From Pilimelia anulata (GTDB taxonomy: Bacteria; Actinomycetota; Actinomycetes; Mycobacteriales; Micromonosporaceae), in assembly GCF_014647895.1 (NCBI RefSeq), contig NZ_BMQB01000003.1:62001-126000 (forward strand): 64,000 nucleotides of DNA, written 5' to 3'. Shown here piece by piece: positions 47,982 to 57,720 of the stretch. Position numbers and translations under genes: made by a program. Each line of letters starts with the position of its first letter. Positions within the stretch are counted from its first letter, which is position 1. The notes beneath the pieces were generated by a model. That model was not told where the DNA came from. It was given only the letters and a program-made list of their open reading frames with translations, and did not search any database.

Positions 47982-50393
47982 TCAGGCGCCGGCGACGGCG
48001 CGGATCCAGTCGCGGTTGCGGGCGACGCTGCCGTACCAGGCGTCGGTCTTGGACTCGGTGCCGGCCGACAGCACGCCGACCTGCTCGCCGTTGTGGAACG
48101 CGGGCCCGCCGGAGTCGCCCTTCCACGGCGATCCGGTGATCGCGTCCAGGTACAGCGCCGGCCCGCCGCCGATGTCCCGCGCGTCCGGGTCGGTGACCCG
48201 CATCCGCGCGGTCTTCAGCACGTTCGGGCGCACGCATGCCGTGATCTTGCAGACCCGGCCCCAGCCGTACATGTCGATCTCGGCGCCGCCCGGCGGGTCG
48301 GCGTTGGCCAGCCGGACCGGCTGCGCGTCCGGCACCGGGGTGGCCAGCTTGAGCAGCAGCAGGTCGCTGGTCGGCGAGGCGATCACCTCGATCGTCCCGT
48401 ACGGCACGCCCTTGGTCTTGTCGGCCGAGCCGATCGCGACGACCGGGCGCTCGGTGGTGTCCGGGATGCAGTGCCGGGCCGTGAGCACCCACTGCGGGGC
48501 GACCAGCGAGGCGCTGCACACGCCCAGCGCCGCCGCCCACGGCACCGGCGTGGTCACCTCGGTGCCGCCGACGATGCGGTCCGGGCGGCCCGGCGGGGGG
48601 CCGGTGGCGCAGGTCGGCTCGCCGGGCGCGGCCGGGACGGCGATGCCGTCCCACGCGCCCTTCACCGCGGCGAACCGCGCGCAGTCGCCGGGGAACAGCC
48701 GGCCGGCCGCGGTGAGCGCGGCGACCCGGGCATCGGCGTACGTCCAGAAGCTCTGCTTGAGCAGCAGGGTCTCCATCCACACCCGGCCCGCGTCCTTGAT
48801 CCCGAGGCCGGCGATCGCGGCGGGGCCGCCCTGGCAGACCGGGCTGGCGGGAAGCCCGTTGGCCGGCTTCGTACCCTCGGCCAGCAGGTAGAACAGGTGG
48901 CCCAGCGGCCCGGCGCCGGCGTGCGGCCCGGCGTCGCGGAGCTGCGGCGACCAGCAGGACGGCTGCGCGCTCGGGGCGCGCGCCGGGTCCCGCATGCTGC
49001 GCTCCGCGCCGCGGCCGAGCGGGTCGGACAGCTCGCCGTGGTCGTAGTCCGGCTTGTTGACCGGGTTGTTCGCGTAGTGCTCGGTCAGCGCGGCGAGGAT
49101 GTCGCCGGTGGCCTCGTTGAGCTGGTGCGTCTCGCCCTCGCCGACGATGCCGCCCGGCGTGGTCTGGAACACCGCGTGGCCGAACTCGTGCGCGACGGTG
49201 TCGACGTCGGTGAGCTGGCGCCGGCCGTCCCGGCTGTGGCCGAGCACGGCGTGCTGGCCGTTCCAGTACGCGTCGGCCTGCTTGTGCCCGACCGCGATGG
49301 GGTAGCCGCGGCCGCGGCCGTCGAACCCGTCCCGGCCGAGCCAGTCGCGCAGCATGTCCCACTGCCGCTGCGCCGCGTGGTACGCGTCCACGCAGCCGGT
49401 CTCGGCGTCCGTCGGGCCGCCGCCGCCCCACACGTCGTCGGGGCCGGCGAGCGGGGTGTCACCGCGGACGCCGCAGAGCAGGCCGGGGCGGCCCGGGTCC
49501 GACAGCTCGTACCGGCCGCGGTCGGCCGCCCGGGTGTCCAGGACGACGTCGCCGCTGTAGTGGCCCTTCGCCGCCGCGCCGCCGGGGACCTTGATCCGCT
49601 CGCCCGCCCGACCGCGGGCGCCCCGCTCGGCGGGGGCGCTGTCGGTGGCAGGGGCGCTGCCGGTGGCGGGGGCGCTGCCGGTGGCGGGGTTGGCGTGGGC
49701 GACCTGGTCCCAGCGGGAGCGGAGCGCGCCCGTCCGGGCGTCGACGACGGCGTGCAGCGCGTGCGGGCCGGCGGCGTCGGCGCCCTCGATCACCACGTGG
49801 TACGCGAGCACCGGCTCCCGGCCGGGCGGCGCGAACACCGAGAGCACCGGCGGCTGCACCCGGTGCACGATCGGCAGCAGCCAGCGGGTCGCCGCGGCGG
49901 CCCGGTCGGCGGACAGGGCGGGCGCGGTGTCGAGGCTCAGCCGGGGCGCGCTGACCGCGCGGGTGGCGTCCAGCACGTAGCCGGCGCGGTCGACGGCGAC
50001 GACGGCGTCGCCGCCGATGACGGGCAGGCCGCGGTACTCGCGCTCGTACGCGACGTAGACCACGCCGGACGGGCCACTCTGGACGTCCAGCCGCCGGTAC
50101 GCGAGATCGGGGTCGACGGTGCGGGCCGTGAGGACGGCGGAGTCGGCGAGCGCGGTCGCCCGGGCGACCGCCGGCGGGGTGCCGGGGCGCGGGACGCTGC
50201 CCGGCCGGACCGCGCGGTCGGGCTGGCCGATGCTCACCCGGCCGTCCGACCGGTCGGGGTGCGGCCCGCCGGCGCCGGGGCGGGCCGGACCGGGCTCGGG
50301 GGCCGGGCGGGCCGCGGCGGGCGCGGCGGTCATCAGGGCGGATCCGGTCAGTGCTGCGGTCAGGAGAGCGAGCGTCCGGAACCGGGTGCGCAT
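47982..50393 (-). CDS. Secreted M4 metalloprotease fused to trypsin-like S1 protease
   Basis: An 803-residue secreted double protease. Signal peptide 1-28; FTP/PepSY-like propeptide region about 80-230; low-complexity linker with three 6-residue repeats (GSAPAT) at 239-254; M4 catalytic domain about 265-590 with His402-Glu403-x-x-His406 (VAHEFGHAVFQ), Glu427 (QLNEATGD) and His491 (DAGPHAGAG); then an S1 domain from the activation-like site DRIVGG (606-611) to the end, with His641 (TARHC), Asp677 (SDLLLLKL) and Ser761 (GDSGGP). Both active sites are complete. Usual M4 proteins end in P/proprotein or lectin domains, so this fusion is notable. ATG 50393 follows ggaggtgag. Confidence 0.9.
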   Translation of the reverse strand: MRTRFRTLALLTAALTGSALMTAAPAAARPAPEPGPARPGAGGPHPDRSDGRVSIGQPDRAVRPGSVPRPGTPPAVARATALADSAVLTARTVDPDLAYRRLDVQSGPSGVVYVAYEREYRGLPVIGGDAVVAVDRAGYVLDATRAVSAPRLSLDTAPALSADRAAAATRWLLPIVHRVQPPVLSVFAPPGREPVLAYHVVIEGADAAGPHALHAVVDARTGALRSRWDQVAHANPATGSAPATGSAPATDSAPAERGARGRAGERIKVPGGAAAKGHYSGDVVLDTRAADRGRYELSDPGRPGLLCGVRGDTPLAGPDDVWGGGGPTDAETGCVDAYHAAQRQWDMLRDWLGRDGFDGRGRGYPIAVGHKQADAYWNGQHAVLGHSRDGRRQLTDVDTVAHEFGHAVFQTTPGGIVGEGETHQLNEATGDILAALTEHYANNPVNKPDYDHGELSDPLGRGAERSMRDPARAPSAQPSCWSPQLRDAGPHAGAGPLGHLFYLLAEGTKPANGLPASPVCQGGPAAIAGLGIKDAGRVWMETLLLKQSFWTYADARVAALTAAGRLFPGDCARFAAVKGAWDGIAVPAAPGEPTCATGPPPGRPDRIVGGTEVTTPVPWAAALGVCSASLVAPQWVLTARHCIPDTTERPVVAIGSADKTKGVPYGTIEVIASPTSDLLLLKLATPVPDAQPVRLANADPPGGAEIDMYGWGRVCKITACVRPNVLKTARMRVTDPDARDIGGGPALYLDAITGSPWKGDSGGPAFHNGEQVGVLSAGTESKTDAWYGSVARNRDWIRAVAGA
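49630..49683. repeat. 3 x 18-bp tandem repeat inside the M4-S1 gene
   Basis: Units at 49630-49647, 49648-49665 and 49666-49683 encode the linker GSAPAT-type hexapeptides; unit differences are one or two bases. Slippage here keeps the frame, so linker length may vary among strains. Confidence 0.75.
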
Positions 50394-50531
50394 GGCTCAC
50401 CTCCGAATTCGGGTGGGGGAATTCGGCCGGACCATACCGCCGATTCGGCTCATGAGTCCATTCATCGTCCCCGATTTTCCGTGATGCATAACACCGAACG
50501 ATGACGGTGGATGCGGCTTGCGCTCCGCGGG

Positions 50532-52352
50532 CTAGTCCGCTATTTCGCCGGTACCGGCGAGCGCACCGAGCACCCCCTCGCCGTACCTGTCCAATTTGGT
50601 CTCGCCGACGCCGCTGATCCCGCTGAGCGCCGCCAGGTCGCCCGGCAGCTCGGTGGCGATCTGCCGCAGCGTCGCGTCGTGGAAGATCACGTACGCCGGC
50701 ACGCCCTGCTCCTTCGCGGTCACGGCCCGCCACGCGCGCAGCCGCTCGAACACCGGCTCGGCCTCGGGCGCCAGGTCCACGGCGGCGGCCCTCGGCCGGG
50801 CGCCGGCGGTGCGGGTGGGGCGCTTCGGCTCGCGGCGCAGCATGACCTGCCGCTGCCGGCTCAGCACGGCGCCGCTGTCGGCGGTCAGCGCGAGCGTGCC
50901 GTAGTCGCCCTCGACGGCCAGCAGGCCCTGGGCGAGCAGCTGCCGGACCACCCCGCGCCACTCGGACTCGCCCAGCTCCTCGCCGATGCCGAACGTGGTC
51001 AGCTCGTCGTGCCGGTGCTGGACGACCTTGTCGGTCCGCCGGCCGAGCAGGATGTCGATCGACTGGCCGGCGCCGAAGGTCTGGCCGCGCTCGCGGTGCA
51101 GCCGCAGGACCGTGCTCAGCAGCTTCTGCGCCGGTACCGTGCCGTCCCACGCCTGCGGCGGCTGGAGGCAGGTGTCGCAGTTGCCGCACGGTCCGGCCTC
51201 CTGGCCGAAGTACCCGAGCAGCCGGATCCGCCGGCACTCGACGGTCTCGCAGAGCGCGAGCATGGCGTCGAGGTGGGCGGTGGCGTTGCGCCGGTGCGCC
51301 CGGTCGCCGGCCGAGGTGTCGATGAGCTTGCGCTGCTGGACGACGTCCTGCAACCCGTACGCGAGCCAGGCGGTCGACGGCTGCCCGTCCCGGCCGGCGC
51401 GGCCGGTCTCCTGGTAGTAGCCCTCGACCGACTTGGGCAGGTCGAGGTGCGCGACGAAGCGGACGTCGGGCTTGTCGATGCCCATCCCGAAGGCGATCGT
51501 GGCGACCATGACCAGCCCGTCGTCGCGCAGGAACCGGCTCTGGTGCCGCGCGCGCGTGCCGGCGTCCAGCCCGGCGTGGTACGGCAGCGCGGCGATCCCC
51601 TGCCCCACCAGGAACTCCGCGGTCTTGTCCACGGCGGCGCGGGACAGGCAGTAGATGATCCCGGCGTCGCCGGGGTGCTCGTCGCGCAGGAGCTGGAGGA
51701 GCTGCTTGCGGGGCTCGTTCTTGGGCACGATCCGGTACTGGATGTTGGGCCGGTCGAAGCTGGAGACGAAGCGGCGCGCGCCGGCGAGTTGCAGCCGGTC
51801 GACGATCTCGTCCCGGGTGGCGGTCGTGGCGGTGGCGGTGAGCGCGATCCGCGGTACGTCCGGCCACCGTTCGTGCAGGACGGACAGCCCCAGGTAGTCG
51901 GGCCGGAAGTCGTGGCCCCACTGGGACACGCAGTGCGCCTCGTCGATCGCGAACAGGGCGATCCGGCCCTCGTCCAGCAGCCGGGCGGCGGCGCCGGTGT
52001 TCAGCCCTTCCGGGGCGAGGTACAGCAGGTCCAGCTCGCCGGACCGGAACGCGGCCTCGACCGCGCGCCGCTCGTGCGCGTCCTGGGTGGAGTTGAGGAA
52101 CCCGGCGCGGACGCCGAGCGTGCGCAGGGCGTCGACCTGGTCCTGCATGAGCGCGATCAGCGGCGAGATGACCACGCCCACGCCGTCGCGCAGCAGCGCC
52201 GGGATCTGGTAGCACAGCGACTTGCCGCCGCCGGTGGGCATGAGCACGAGGGCGTCGCCGCCGCCGGCGACGTGCTCGATGATCTCCTGCTGGTCACCCC
52301 GGAACGCGTCGTAGCCGAAAACCCGCTGCAAGACCTCTGCTGCCCGATCCAC
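50532..52352 (-). CDS. recQ: ATP-dependent DNA helicase RecQ
   Basis: A 606-residue RecQ, a 3'-5' DNA helicase for recombination and repair. Helicase motifs: FRGDQQEII (motif 0), [12 protein letters not shown] (Walker A), [18 protein letters not shown] (DEAH and aromatic loop), ALTATAT and [10 protein letters not shown] (motif VI). The RQC zinc site [12 protein letters not shown]...CGNCDTC is complete and an HRDC domain closes the protein ([37 protein letters not shown]). GTG 52352 is chosen by spacing from ggagg; GTG 52358 is also possible. Divergent from a MarR gene with 185 bases between. A normal housekeeping gene. Confidence 0.93.
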   Translation of the reverse strand: MDRAAEVLQRVFGYDAFRGDQQEIIEHVAGGGDALVLMPTGGGKSLCYQIPALLRDGVGVVISPLIALMQDQVDALRTLGVRAGFLNSTQDAHERRAVEAAFRSGELDLLYLAPEGLNTGAAARLLDEGRIALFAIDEAHCVSQWGHDFRPDYLGLSVLHERWPDVPRIALTATATTATRDEIVDRLQLAGARRFVSSFDRPNIQYRIVPKNEPRKQLLQLLRDEHPGDAGIIYCLSRAAVDKTAEFLVGQGIAALPYHAGLDAGTRARHQSRFLRDDGLVMVATIAFGMGIDKPDVRFVAHLDLPKSVEGYYQETGRAGRDGQPSTAWLAYGLQDVVQQRKLIDTSAGDRAHRRNATAHLDAMLALCETVECRRIRLLGYFGQEAGPCGNCDTCLQPPQAWDGTVPAQKLLSTVLRLHRERGQTFGAGQSIDILLGRRTDKVVQHRHDELTTFGIGEELGESEWRGVVRQLLAQGLLAVEGDYGTLALTADSGAVLSRQRQVMLRREPKRPTRTAGARPRAAAVDLAPEAEPVFERLRAWRAVTAKEQGVPAYVIFHDATLRQIATELPGDLAALSGISGVGETKLDRYGEGVLGALAGTGEIAD

Positions 52353-52537
52353 GCCCACGATCCTCCACCGTCCCCGACGCCGGTCACAACCCGGCCGGCG
52401 CGTTGCCCCGGGTGACCATGTCGAGCGGACGCGGAATGCCGGATTCCCGCGCTGACCACCGCATGATCGCCGAGGATGGTCCACGGTGCCGCGGAAAAAG
52501 GTTTGGCAGCTAATCGTTCGGGGCCTAACATCGTGGG

Positions 52538-53005
52538 GTGACCACACCACGGGAGAGCCTGGCGGACCGGCCGCTCAGCGCGCTGCTCGCCATCGCCGGC
52601 CGGATCGTCGGCCGGCAGTGGTCCGCGGTGGTGAGCGCGCAGGACGGCCTGTCGCCGACCGGCGCCAGCACCCTGGCCGTGCTGTACCGGGCCCGGCGCG
52701 GCGGCGGGCTGACCCAGGCCAGGGTGGCCGAGTACCTGTTCGTCACGCCGGCCACGCTGAGCGGCGTGGTCGACACGCTCGTCCGCGCCGGGTACGTCGA
52801 GCGTCAGCGCGACCCCGCCGACCGCCGGGCCGCCCGGCTCGCGCTCACCGACGCGGGCGCGGCCCGGGCCGGGGACATCGCCCGCGACCTGCGCGCGGCG
52901 CTGCCGCCGGCGGTTCCCGTCGACCCGGTACGCGAGGCGATCATCCGGGACTACCTGATCGACGTGATCACACGGGGAGGGGCGGGCGATGGCGCCGGCT
53001 GTTGA
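52538..53005 (+). CDS. MarR family transcriptional regulator
   Basis: A 155-residue MarR-type winged-helix repressor or activator. The DNA-binding part reads [20 protein letters not shown] and [20 protein letters not shown] with the beta wing. It heads an operon with an ABC exporter, whose ATPase start lies 17 bases inside this gene, so it probably controls that exporter in response to its substrate. GTG 52538 is the start that keeps the first helix ([20 protein letters not shown]). No clear palindrome is visible before the gene. Confidence 0.88.
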   Translation: MTTPRESLADRPLSALLAIAGRIVGRQWSAVVSAQDGLSPTGASTLAVLYRARRGGGLTQARVAEYLFVTPATLSGVVDTLVRAGYVERQRDPADRRAARLALTDAGAARAGDIARDLRAALPPAVPVDPVREAIIRDYLIDVITRGGAGDGAGC

Positions 53006-53948
53006 GGTGGAGGACCTGGTCAAGCGGTACCCCGGCGCGGACGGCAACGCCGTCGACGGGCTGAGCTTCGCCGTCGCGCCCGGCGAGATCTTCGGCCTGC
53101 TCGGCCCCAACGGCGCGGGCAAGTCGACCACCGTCGGCATCCTGACCACGCTCGTCCGGGCCACCGAGGGGCGCGCCGCCGTCGACGGCATCGACGTGGC
53201 CGCCCACCCGGTCGCCGCCCGGGCCCGGCTGGCCGTCGTACCGCAGCGCAGCAACCTGGACCGCTCGCTCACGCCGCGGCAGAACCTCACCTTCCACGCG
53301 GCGTACCACGGCTTCGGGCGGGCCGAGCGCAACGCCCGCGCGGCGGCCCTGCTGGACGAGTTCGGCCTGGCGAAGCAGGCCGACGCCAAGGTGGACGCCT
53401 ACTCCGGCGGGATGGCCCAGCGGCTGATGATCGCCCGGTCGATGATGCACGAGCCGCGGGTGCTGTTCCTGGACGAGCCCAGCACGGGGCTGGACCCGCA
53501 GTCGCGCCGGTTCGTCTGGGAGCGGGTCCGCGGGCTGCGCGACCGCGGCGTGACCGTGGTGCTCACCACGCACGACATGGACGAGGCCGCCGACCTCGCC
53601 GACCGGGTCGGCATCGTCGACCACGGCCGGCTGCTCGCGCTCGACTCGCCGGCCGCGCTGACCCGCCGGCTGACTGGTACGTCCGTCCTCGACCTCACCG
53701 TGGCCGGCGCGGACGGCGACGCCCTCGCCCACCTCGAGCGGCTGCCCGGCATCGCCCGCGGCGAGCACCTCGGCCCGCCCGGCGACGAACTGCACCTGCG
53801 CCTCTGGGTCGACGGCGACCCGGCCGGGCAGCTCGGCCCGGTCGCGGCGGCGCTGGACGCCCGCGGCGCGGCGCTGCGGCACGTGCAGTTCGGCACGGCC
53901 AGCCTGGAGGACGTGTTCATCGACCTGACCGGACGGGGGCTGCGATGA
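52989..53948 (+). CDS. ABC transporter ATP-binding protein (DrrA-like)
   Basis: A 319-residue ABC ATPase of the daunorubicin-resistance (DrrA) group. Walker A GPNGAGKST, Q-loop VVPQRSNLDRSLTPRQNL, signature YSGGMAQRLMIARSMMH, Walker B VLFLDEPSTGLDPQ and switch His in TTHDMDEAADLA are complete. The C-terminal 90 residues form the DrrA-type extension that stabilises the complex. ATG 52989 overlaps the MarR gene by 17 bases, and its own stop overlaps the permease start (ATGA), so expression is coupled to both. It should energise export of a drug-like or lipid substrate. Confidence 0.92.
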   Translation: MAPAVEVEDLVKRYPGADGNAVDGLSFAVAPGEIFGLLGPNGAGKSTTVGILTTLVRATEGRAAVDGIDVAAHPVAARARLAVVPQRSNLDRSLTPRQNLTFHAAYHGFGRAERNARAAALLDEFGLAKQADAKVDAYSGGMAQRLMIARSMMHEPRVLFLDEPSTGLDPQSRRFVWERVRGLRDRGVTVVLTTHDMDEAADLADRVGIVDHGRLLALDSPAALTRRLTGTSVLDLTVAGADGDALAHLERLPGIARGEHLGPPGDELHLRLWVDGDPAGQLGPVAAALDARGAALRHVQFGTASLEDVFIDLTGRGLR

Positions 53949-54745
53949 TCGACCCGATCCCCGCGCCGCGCGGCGGCCCCGGCCGCGCGTTCCTGGCGAT
54001 CCTCTGGCGGGACGTGTTCGTCACCGGCAAGGAGTTCTGGGTGCTGCTGGTGCAGGTCACCCTGATGCCGCTGTTCACCCTGTTCATCTTCGCCAAGGTG
54101 CTGGGCAGCCTCGGGTACGTGCAGGGCGACTTCGGCCGGACGCTGTTCCTGCCCGGCATCGTCGCGCTGGCCGCGTTCCTGACCGCGCTGCAGAGCGTGG
54201 CGTTCCCGCTGGTGATGGAGTTCGGCTGGACCAAGGAGATCGAGGACCGGCTGCTCGCCCCGATCCCGACCGACCTGGTCGCCGTCGAGAAGCTGGTGAT
54301 GGCGGCGCTGCGCGGGCTGTTCGCGGCGGTGATCATGTACCCGGTCAGCGCGCTGGTGCTCGGCGGCGCGCCCTGGCGGTCGGCGGGGCTGCCGCTGCTG
54401 GCGGCGGCGCTGGTGCTCGGGGCGTGGACGGGCGCGGCGATCGGCATGACGATCGGCACCGCGGTGCCGCCGTCGAAGATCAGCGTGATGTTCGGGCTGA
54501 TCATCGGGCCGCTGATGTTCACCGGGGCGACGCAGTACCCGCTGCTGGCGCTGGACCAGCTCCGCTGGTTCCAGGTGGTGAGCGCGCTCAACCCGCTGAC
54601 GTACTGCACGGAGGGGGTGCGGGCGGCGCTGGTACCGGCGGTGGAGCACGTGCCGCCGGTGTGGTCGGTGCTGGCGCTGGCGGGGTTCGCGGTGCTGTTC
54701 ACGGTGCTGGGCCTGCTCGGCTTCCGCCGCCGCGCCCTGGGCTGA
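53945..54745 (+). CDS. ABC-2 type transporter permease (DrrB-like)
   Basis: A 266-residue ABC-2 permease with about six helices, the membrane partner of the ATPase before it. Visible features: an amphipathic N-terminus (AFLAILWRDVFVTGKEFWVL), TM helices near 30-50, 65-85, 110-130, 138-160, 170-190 and 235-255, and the family LNPLTYCTEGVRAALVPAVE segment. ATG 53945 overlaps the ATPase stop by four bases. Substrate unknown. Confidence 0.9.
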   Translation: MIDPIPAPRGGPGRAFLAILWRDVFVTGKEFWVLLVQVTLMPLFTLFIFAKVLGSLGYVQGDFGRTLFLPGIVALAAFLTALQSVAFPLVMEFGWTKEIEDRLLAPIPTDLVAVEKLVMAALRGLFAAVIMYPVSALVLGGAPWRSAGLPLLAAALVLGAWTGAAIGMTIGTAVPPSKISVMFGLIIGPLMFTGATQYPLLALDQLRWFQVVSALNPLTYCTEGVRAALVPAVEHVPPVWSVLALAGFAVLFTVLGLLGFRRRALG

Positions 54746-54815
54746 GGGTCACCGGGCGGGGCCGCGGGTCGGGAATGGCGTCGCGCGCGCGGCGCGGATC
54801 GGCGACGATCGGCGG

Positions 54816-55562
54816 GTGGAGCTTCGCGTACGCAGTCTCGCCGAGTGGCCCGCCGCCCGCGCCCTGATCGCCGAGCGCCTCGGCGACGTCTGGCCGCGGT
54901 TCATGTGGCACGACCCCGTCGCCGCGCTCGTCTACGGCCGCGAGGACGAGCTGGCCGAGTACGTCCTCGTCGCCGACGACGGCGCGGACAACCCGGTCGC
55001 CAAGCTGTACTTCACCCCGTTCCCGTTCGACGGCGACCTCGCCGCCGACCTGCCGCCCGGCGGCTGGGACGCCGTCGTGCTGGCCGGCGCCGGGCACCGG
55101 CTGGGCGCGGCCCCGCCCGGCCCGGTCGCGTCCGCGCTGGAGATCGGGATCAGCCCGGCGTACCGGGGCAAGGGGCTGGCGCTGCCGCTGCTGGCGGCCA
55201 TGCGGGACCGGGCCCGGGCGCTCGGCTTCCGGGACCTGGTCGCGCCGGTGCGGCCGAGCGGCAAGCACGCGTACCCGGCCGAGTCGATGGCGGCGTACCT
55301 CGAACGGACCCGGCCCGACGGCCTGCTCGCCGACCCCTGGCTGCGGGTGCACCAGCGGCTCGGCGGGGCGGTGCTGGGGGTGGCGCCGTACTCGATGACG
55401 ATCCCCGGCACGCTCGCGCAGTGGCGGGAGCGGACGGGGCTGCCGTTCGACCGGACCGGGCCGGTGGTCGTGCCGGGGGCGCTGGCGCCGGTGCACTGCG
55501 ACGCGGCGGCGGGCGTGGCGGTGTACGTCGAGCCGAACGTCTGGGTCCGCCACCGCCTCTGA
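54816..55562 (+). CDS. GNAT family N-acetyltransferase (long form)
   Basis: A 248-residue GNAT-fold protein. The acetyl-CoA region is ALEIGISPAYRGKGLALPLL plus AAMRDRARALGF near residues 108-140, with RGKG as the pyrophosphate loop. The C-terminal 90 residues (LRVHQRLGGAVLGVAPYSMT, then IPGTLAQWRERTGLPF) are longer than a minimal GNAT, as in putative acyl-chain or transacylase-like members. GTG 54816 is the only start that gives the first strand MELRVRSL. The substrate is unknown. It converges with the dimethylargininase gene. Confidence 0.75.
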   Translation: MELRVRSLAEWPAARALIAERLGDVWPRFMWHDPVAALVYGREDELAEYVLVADDGADNPVAKLYFTPFPFDGDLAADLPPGGWDAVVLAGAGHRLGAAPPGPVASALEIGISPAYRGKGLALPLLAAMRDRARALGFRDLVAPVRPSGKHAYPAESMAAYLERTRPDGLLADPWLRVHQRLGGAVLGVAPYSMTIPGTLAQWRERTGLPFDRTGPVVVPGALAPVHCDAAAGVAVYVEPNVWVRHRL

Positions 55563-55565
55563 CCC

Positions 55566-55583
55566 CCGCCGCTCGGGCGGCGG
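55566..55583. terminator. Small hairpin between convergent genes
   Basis: Arms ccgccg/cggcgg with a 6-base loop lie in the 30 bases between the convergent stops at 55562 and 55593. Short but well placed. Confidence 0.45.
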
Positions 55584-55592
55584 TCGAGGGGG

Positions 55593-56360
55593 TCAGCGGA
55601 GGCGGACCGAGAGGCAGGTGACGCTGCCCTCGCGCTTCTCGAACTCCGAGATGTCCACCGGTACGACCGCCAGCCCGCGCCCGGCCAGCAGCTCCGCCGT
55701 CCGCGGCGCCGCCGCCGACAGCAGCACCGTCCGCTCGTCCAGCACGACGACGTGCGCGCCGGCCGGCTCCGGTACCGGCAGGAACGCCGTACCCCAGGCG
55801 GCCGGGTCGTCCACCAGCGGCGGGTGGCCGAGGATCGTGCCGTCGGGCAGCGCGGTGACCGCGGACTTGAGGTGCAGCACCCGGCTGACCGGTACGGCCG
55901 AGACCGTCGCCCCGCGGGCGGCGAGCAGGTCGGTGAGCCGGGCGACGCCGGCGGCGTTGGTGCGCCCGCTGGCGCCGATCCACACCCGGTCGCCGTGCTT
56001 GAGGACGTCGCCGCCGTCGGCCGTGGCGGGGTCGGCGACGGTGGCGACCAGGTACCCGAACGGCTCCAGCGCGTCGGCCAGCCCGGCGGTCTCGGGGCGG
56101 CGGGACGGGGCGCCGGAGCGCAGCAGGACGGCCAGGTCGCCGTACACGACGACCGCGTCCTCCACGAACACCCCGTCGGGGCAGGCGTCCAGCGGCGGCA
56201 CCTCCAGCGTGGTCCAGCCGTGGGCGGTGAGCGCGGCGGCGTACGCGGTCCACTGGTCCAGCGCCAGCGCGGGGTCGACCGGGCGCCGGTCCACGTGAGT
56301 GACGAGGCCGTCGGCGAGCAGCGGGGACGGTCGGCGCAGCAGCGCCACGCGGCGGGTCAT
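55593..56360 (-). CDS. ddaH: Dimethylarginine dimethylaminohydrolase
   Basis: A 255-residue DDAH, an amidinotransferase-fold enzyme that cleaves methylated arginines to citrulline and methylamine. The nucleophile is Cys249 in SVTCLSVRLR close to the C-terminus; the catalytic His is in VLHLKSAVTALPDGT; the substrate region is DGVFVEDAVVVYGDLAVLLR and GGDVLKHGDRVWIGASGRTN. Length and order match bacterial DDAH well. ATG 56360 is used, after ggtggtgggc; a GTG at 56369 is also open. Monocistronic; a lipoprotein gene ends 23 bases upstream. Confidence 0.92.
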   Translation of the reverse strand: MTRRVALLRRPSPLLADGLVTHVDRRPVDPALALDQWTAYAAALTAHGWTTLEVPPLDACPDGVFVEDAVVVYGDLAVLLRSGAPSRRPETAGLADALEPFGYLVATVADPATADGGDVLKHGDRVWIGASGRTNAAGVARLTDLLAARGATVSAVPVSRVLHLKSAVTALPDGTILGHPPLVDDPAAWGTAFLPVPEPAGAHVVVLDERTVLLSAAAPRTAELLAGRGLAVVPVDISEFEKREGSVTCLSVRLR

Positions 56361-56383
56361 GCCCACCACCCTATGTGGACGCC

Positions 56384-56896
56384 TCAGCAGCGGGAATCCA
56401 CGTACGCCCGGAATCCGCTCCCGTCACCCTTGCGCGCCTTCGCGATGTCGTCGTCCAGCGACTGCCGGGCCGGGCCGTCGAGCTGCTGGTAGCCGGGCTT
56501 GGTCCGGAACTCCTCGACCTTCTTCAGCGCCTGCGCGGCGGTCGCCGGGTCGGCCTGCTCGGCCAGCCACAGCCGCTCCCAGGTGCACAGCCAGCGGTCC
56601 GGCGCGCCGGGTCCGACGCCGGGGCGGGCGGCGCCCCCGCCGCCGGTGCCGCCGGGCCGGCGGCTCGGCGCGGGGTCGGCGCTCGGGCGGCCCGGGGCGG
56701 GGGTGGCGCCGCCGGTCGGCCCGCCGGGGGTCGCGGTGGGGTCGGCCGGGGTGCCGGCGGACGGCGGCGGCGTGGTCGCGATGGCCGCCGGCGGGCGGTC
56801 GGCGGAGCCGCCGCAGCCGGTGAGGGCGGCGGCCGCGAGCGCGAGGAGGGCGGCACCCAGCGGAGCGGTACCGGTACGAACGGTGCGGTGCGGCAC
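56384..56896 (-). CDS. Lipoprotein with low-complexity Pro/Ala linker
   Basis: A 170-residue exported lipoprotein. The signal LGAALLALAAAALTGC ends in the lipobox L-T-G-C, with lipid-modified Cys28. Residues 30-98 are a Pro/Thr/Ala/Gly linker crossing the wall. The small C-terminal domain (WLCTWERLWLAEQADPATAA, EEFRTKPGYQQLDGPARQSL, AYVDSRC) has three Cys and is helical; I do not recognise it. GTG 56896 gives the right signal peptide length. It might bind peptidoglycan or a partner; no neighbour gives a clue. Confidence 0.72.
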   Translation of the reverse strand: MPHRTVRTGTAPLGAALLALAAAALTGCGGSADRPPAAIATTPPPSAGTPADPTATPGGPTGGATPAPGRPSADPAPSRRPGGTGGGGAARPGVGPGAPDRWLCTWERLWLAEQADPATAAQALKKVEEFRTKPGYQQLDGPARQSLDDDIAKARKGDGSGFRAYVDSRC

Positions 56897-56966
56897 GGTG
56901 CACTCCTGACGGACGGGGGTGCCGAGCCTACGACGCCCGGGGCATCGACGAAACCCGACGTCCGGC

Positions 56967-57710
56967 CTACTCGGCGCCGTGCAGGGACCCGTGGAACAGC
57001 ACCGGGTGGAGGAGGTGGGCCAGGTCCTGCTCGTCCCGGACGGGTACCGGGAACTCCAGCCGGATGGTCGGGTCGGGGCCGCCGACGTGGACGACGAAGC
57101 CGTACCGGTCGAGCCGGACCGCGCGCGGCGGCTGCGGGCAGCCGATGCCGGCCGCGGCGAGCATGGCCCGGAAGTACCCCTCCATCTCGGGGCTGTGGTG
57201 GTCGGCGAGGTCGAGCAGGATGTCCCGCTCGACGACGTGCAGCGGGTCGGGGTCGGCGGCGATGTAGTCGTCGGCGTCGATGAGGTGGTGCTCGCCGGGG
57301 GCGTGCAGCCGGATCTCCTCGATGTCGATCCGGTACAGCGCCGCGCCCGCGCCGACGTCGAACAGCGCCGGCACCGGGTTGGCCTCGGCGAACTCGATCC
57401 GGGCGGTCCGCAGCTCGGGGTCCGGGACGCGGCGCAGCCGGCCGGCGACGCTGGCCCGGCCGCGGCTCGGGGCGCCGAGCACCGGCGGGTCGTCGGGGAC
57501 GGTCAGCACGGCGAGCGGGTCGCCGGCGGCGGTGCGCCAGAGCAGCGCCCGGGCCAGGTCGTCGCCGTCGCGGACGAGGACCATCGGCCGCCCGGTGCAG
57601 TCGGTGGCGTGGCAGACCGCGAGCGCCTCGCCGGACCCGTCGCAGCGCAGCGCCCCCGCGAGCCGCCCGTTGAGCAGCGTCCGGGCCACTTCGGCTACAC
57701 CCATCTCCAT
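56967..57710 (-). CDS. DUF2470 domain protein (HugZ-like), iron-box controlled
   Basis: A 247-residue soluble protein of the DUF2470/pyridoxamine-oxidase-like fold, related to HugZ-type heme-degrading and iron-release proteins. The N-terminal barrel includes VARTLLNGRLAGALR, GRPMVLVRDGDDLARALLWR and RGRASVAGRLRRVPD; the DUF2470 part includes HLIDADDYIAADPDPLHVVE, ILLDLADHHSPEMEGYFRAM and GCPQPPRAVRLDRYGF. Exact reaction unknown. An iron box ends 10 bases before ATG 57710, so an IdeR/DmdR repressor would switch it on in iron starvation. Alternative start ATG 57704. Confidence 0.82.
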   Translation of the reverse strand: MEMGVAEVARTLLNGRLAGALRCDGSGEALAVCHATDCTGRPMVLVRDGDDLARALLWRTAAGDPLAVLTVPDDPPVLGAPSRGRASVAGRLRRVPDPELRTARIEFAEANPVPALFDVGAGAALYRIDIEEIRLHAPGEHHLIDADDYIAADPDPLHVVERDILLDLADHHSPEMEGYFRAMLAAAGIGCPQPPRAVRLDRYGFVVHVGGPDPTIRLEFPVPVRDEQDLAHLLHPVLFHGSLHGAE

Positions 57711-57720
57711 GGCCCATACC

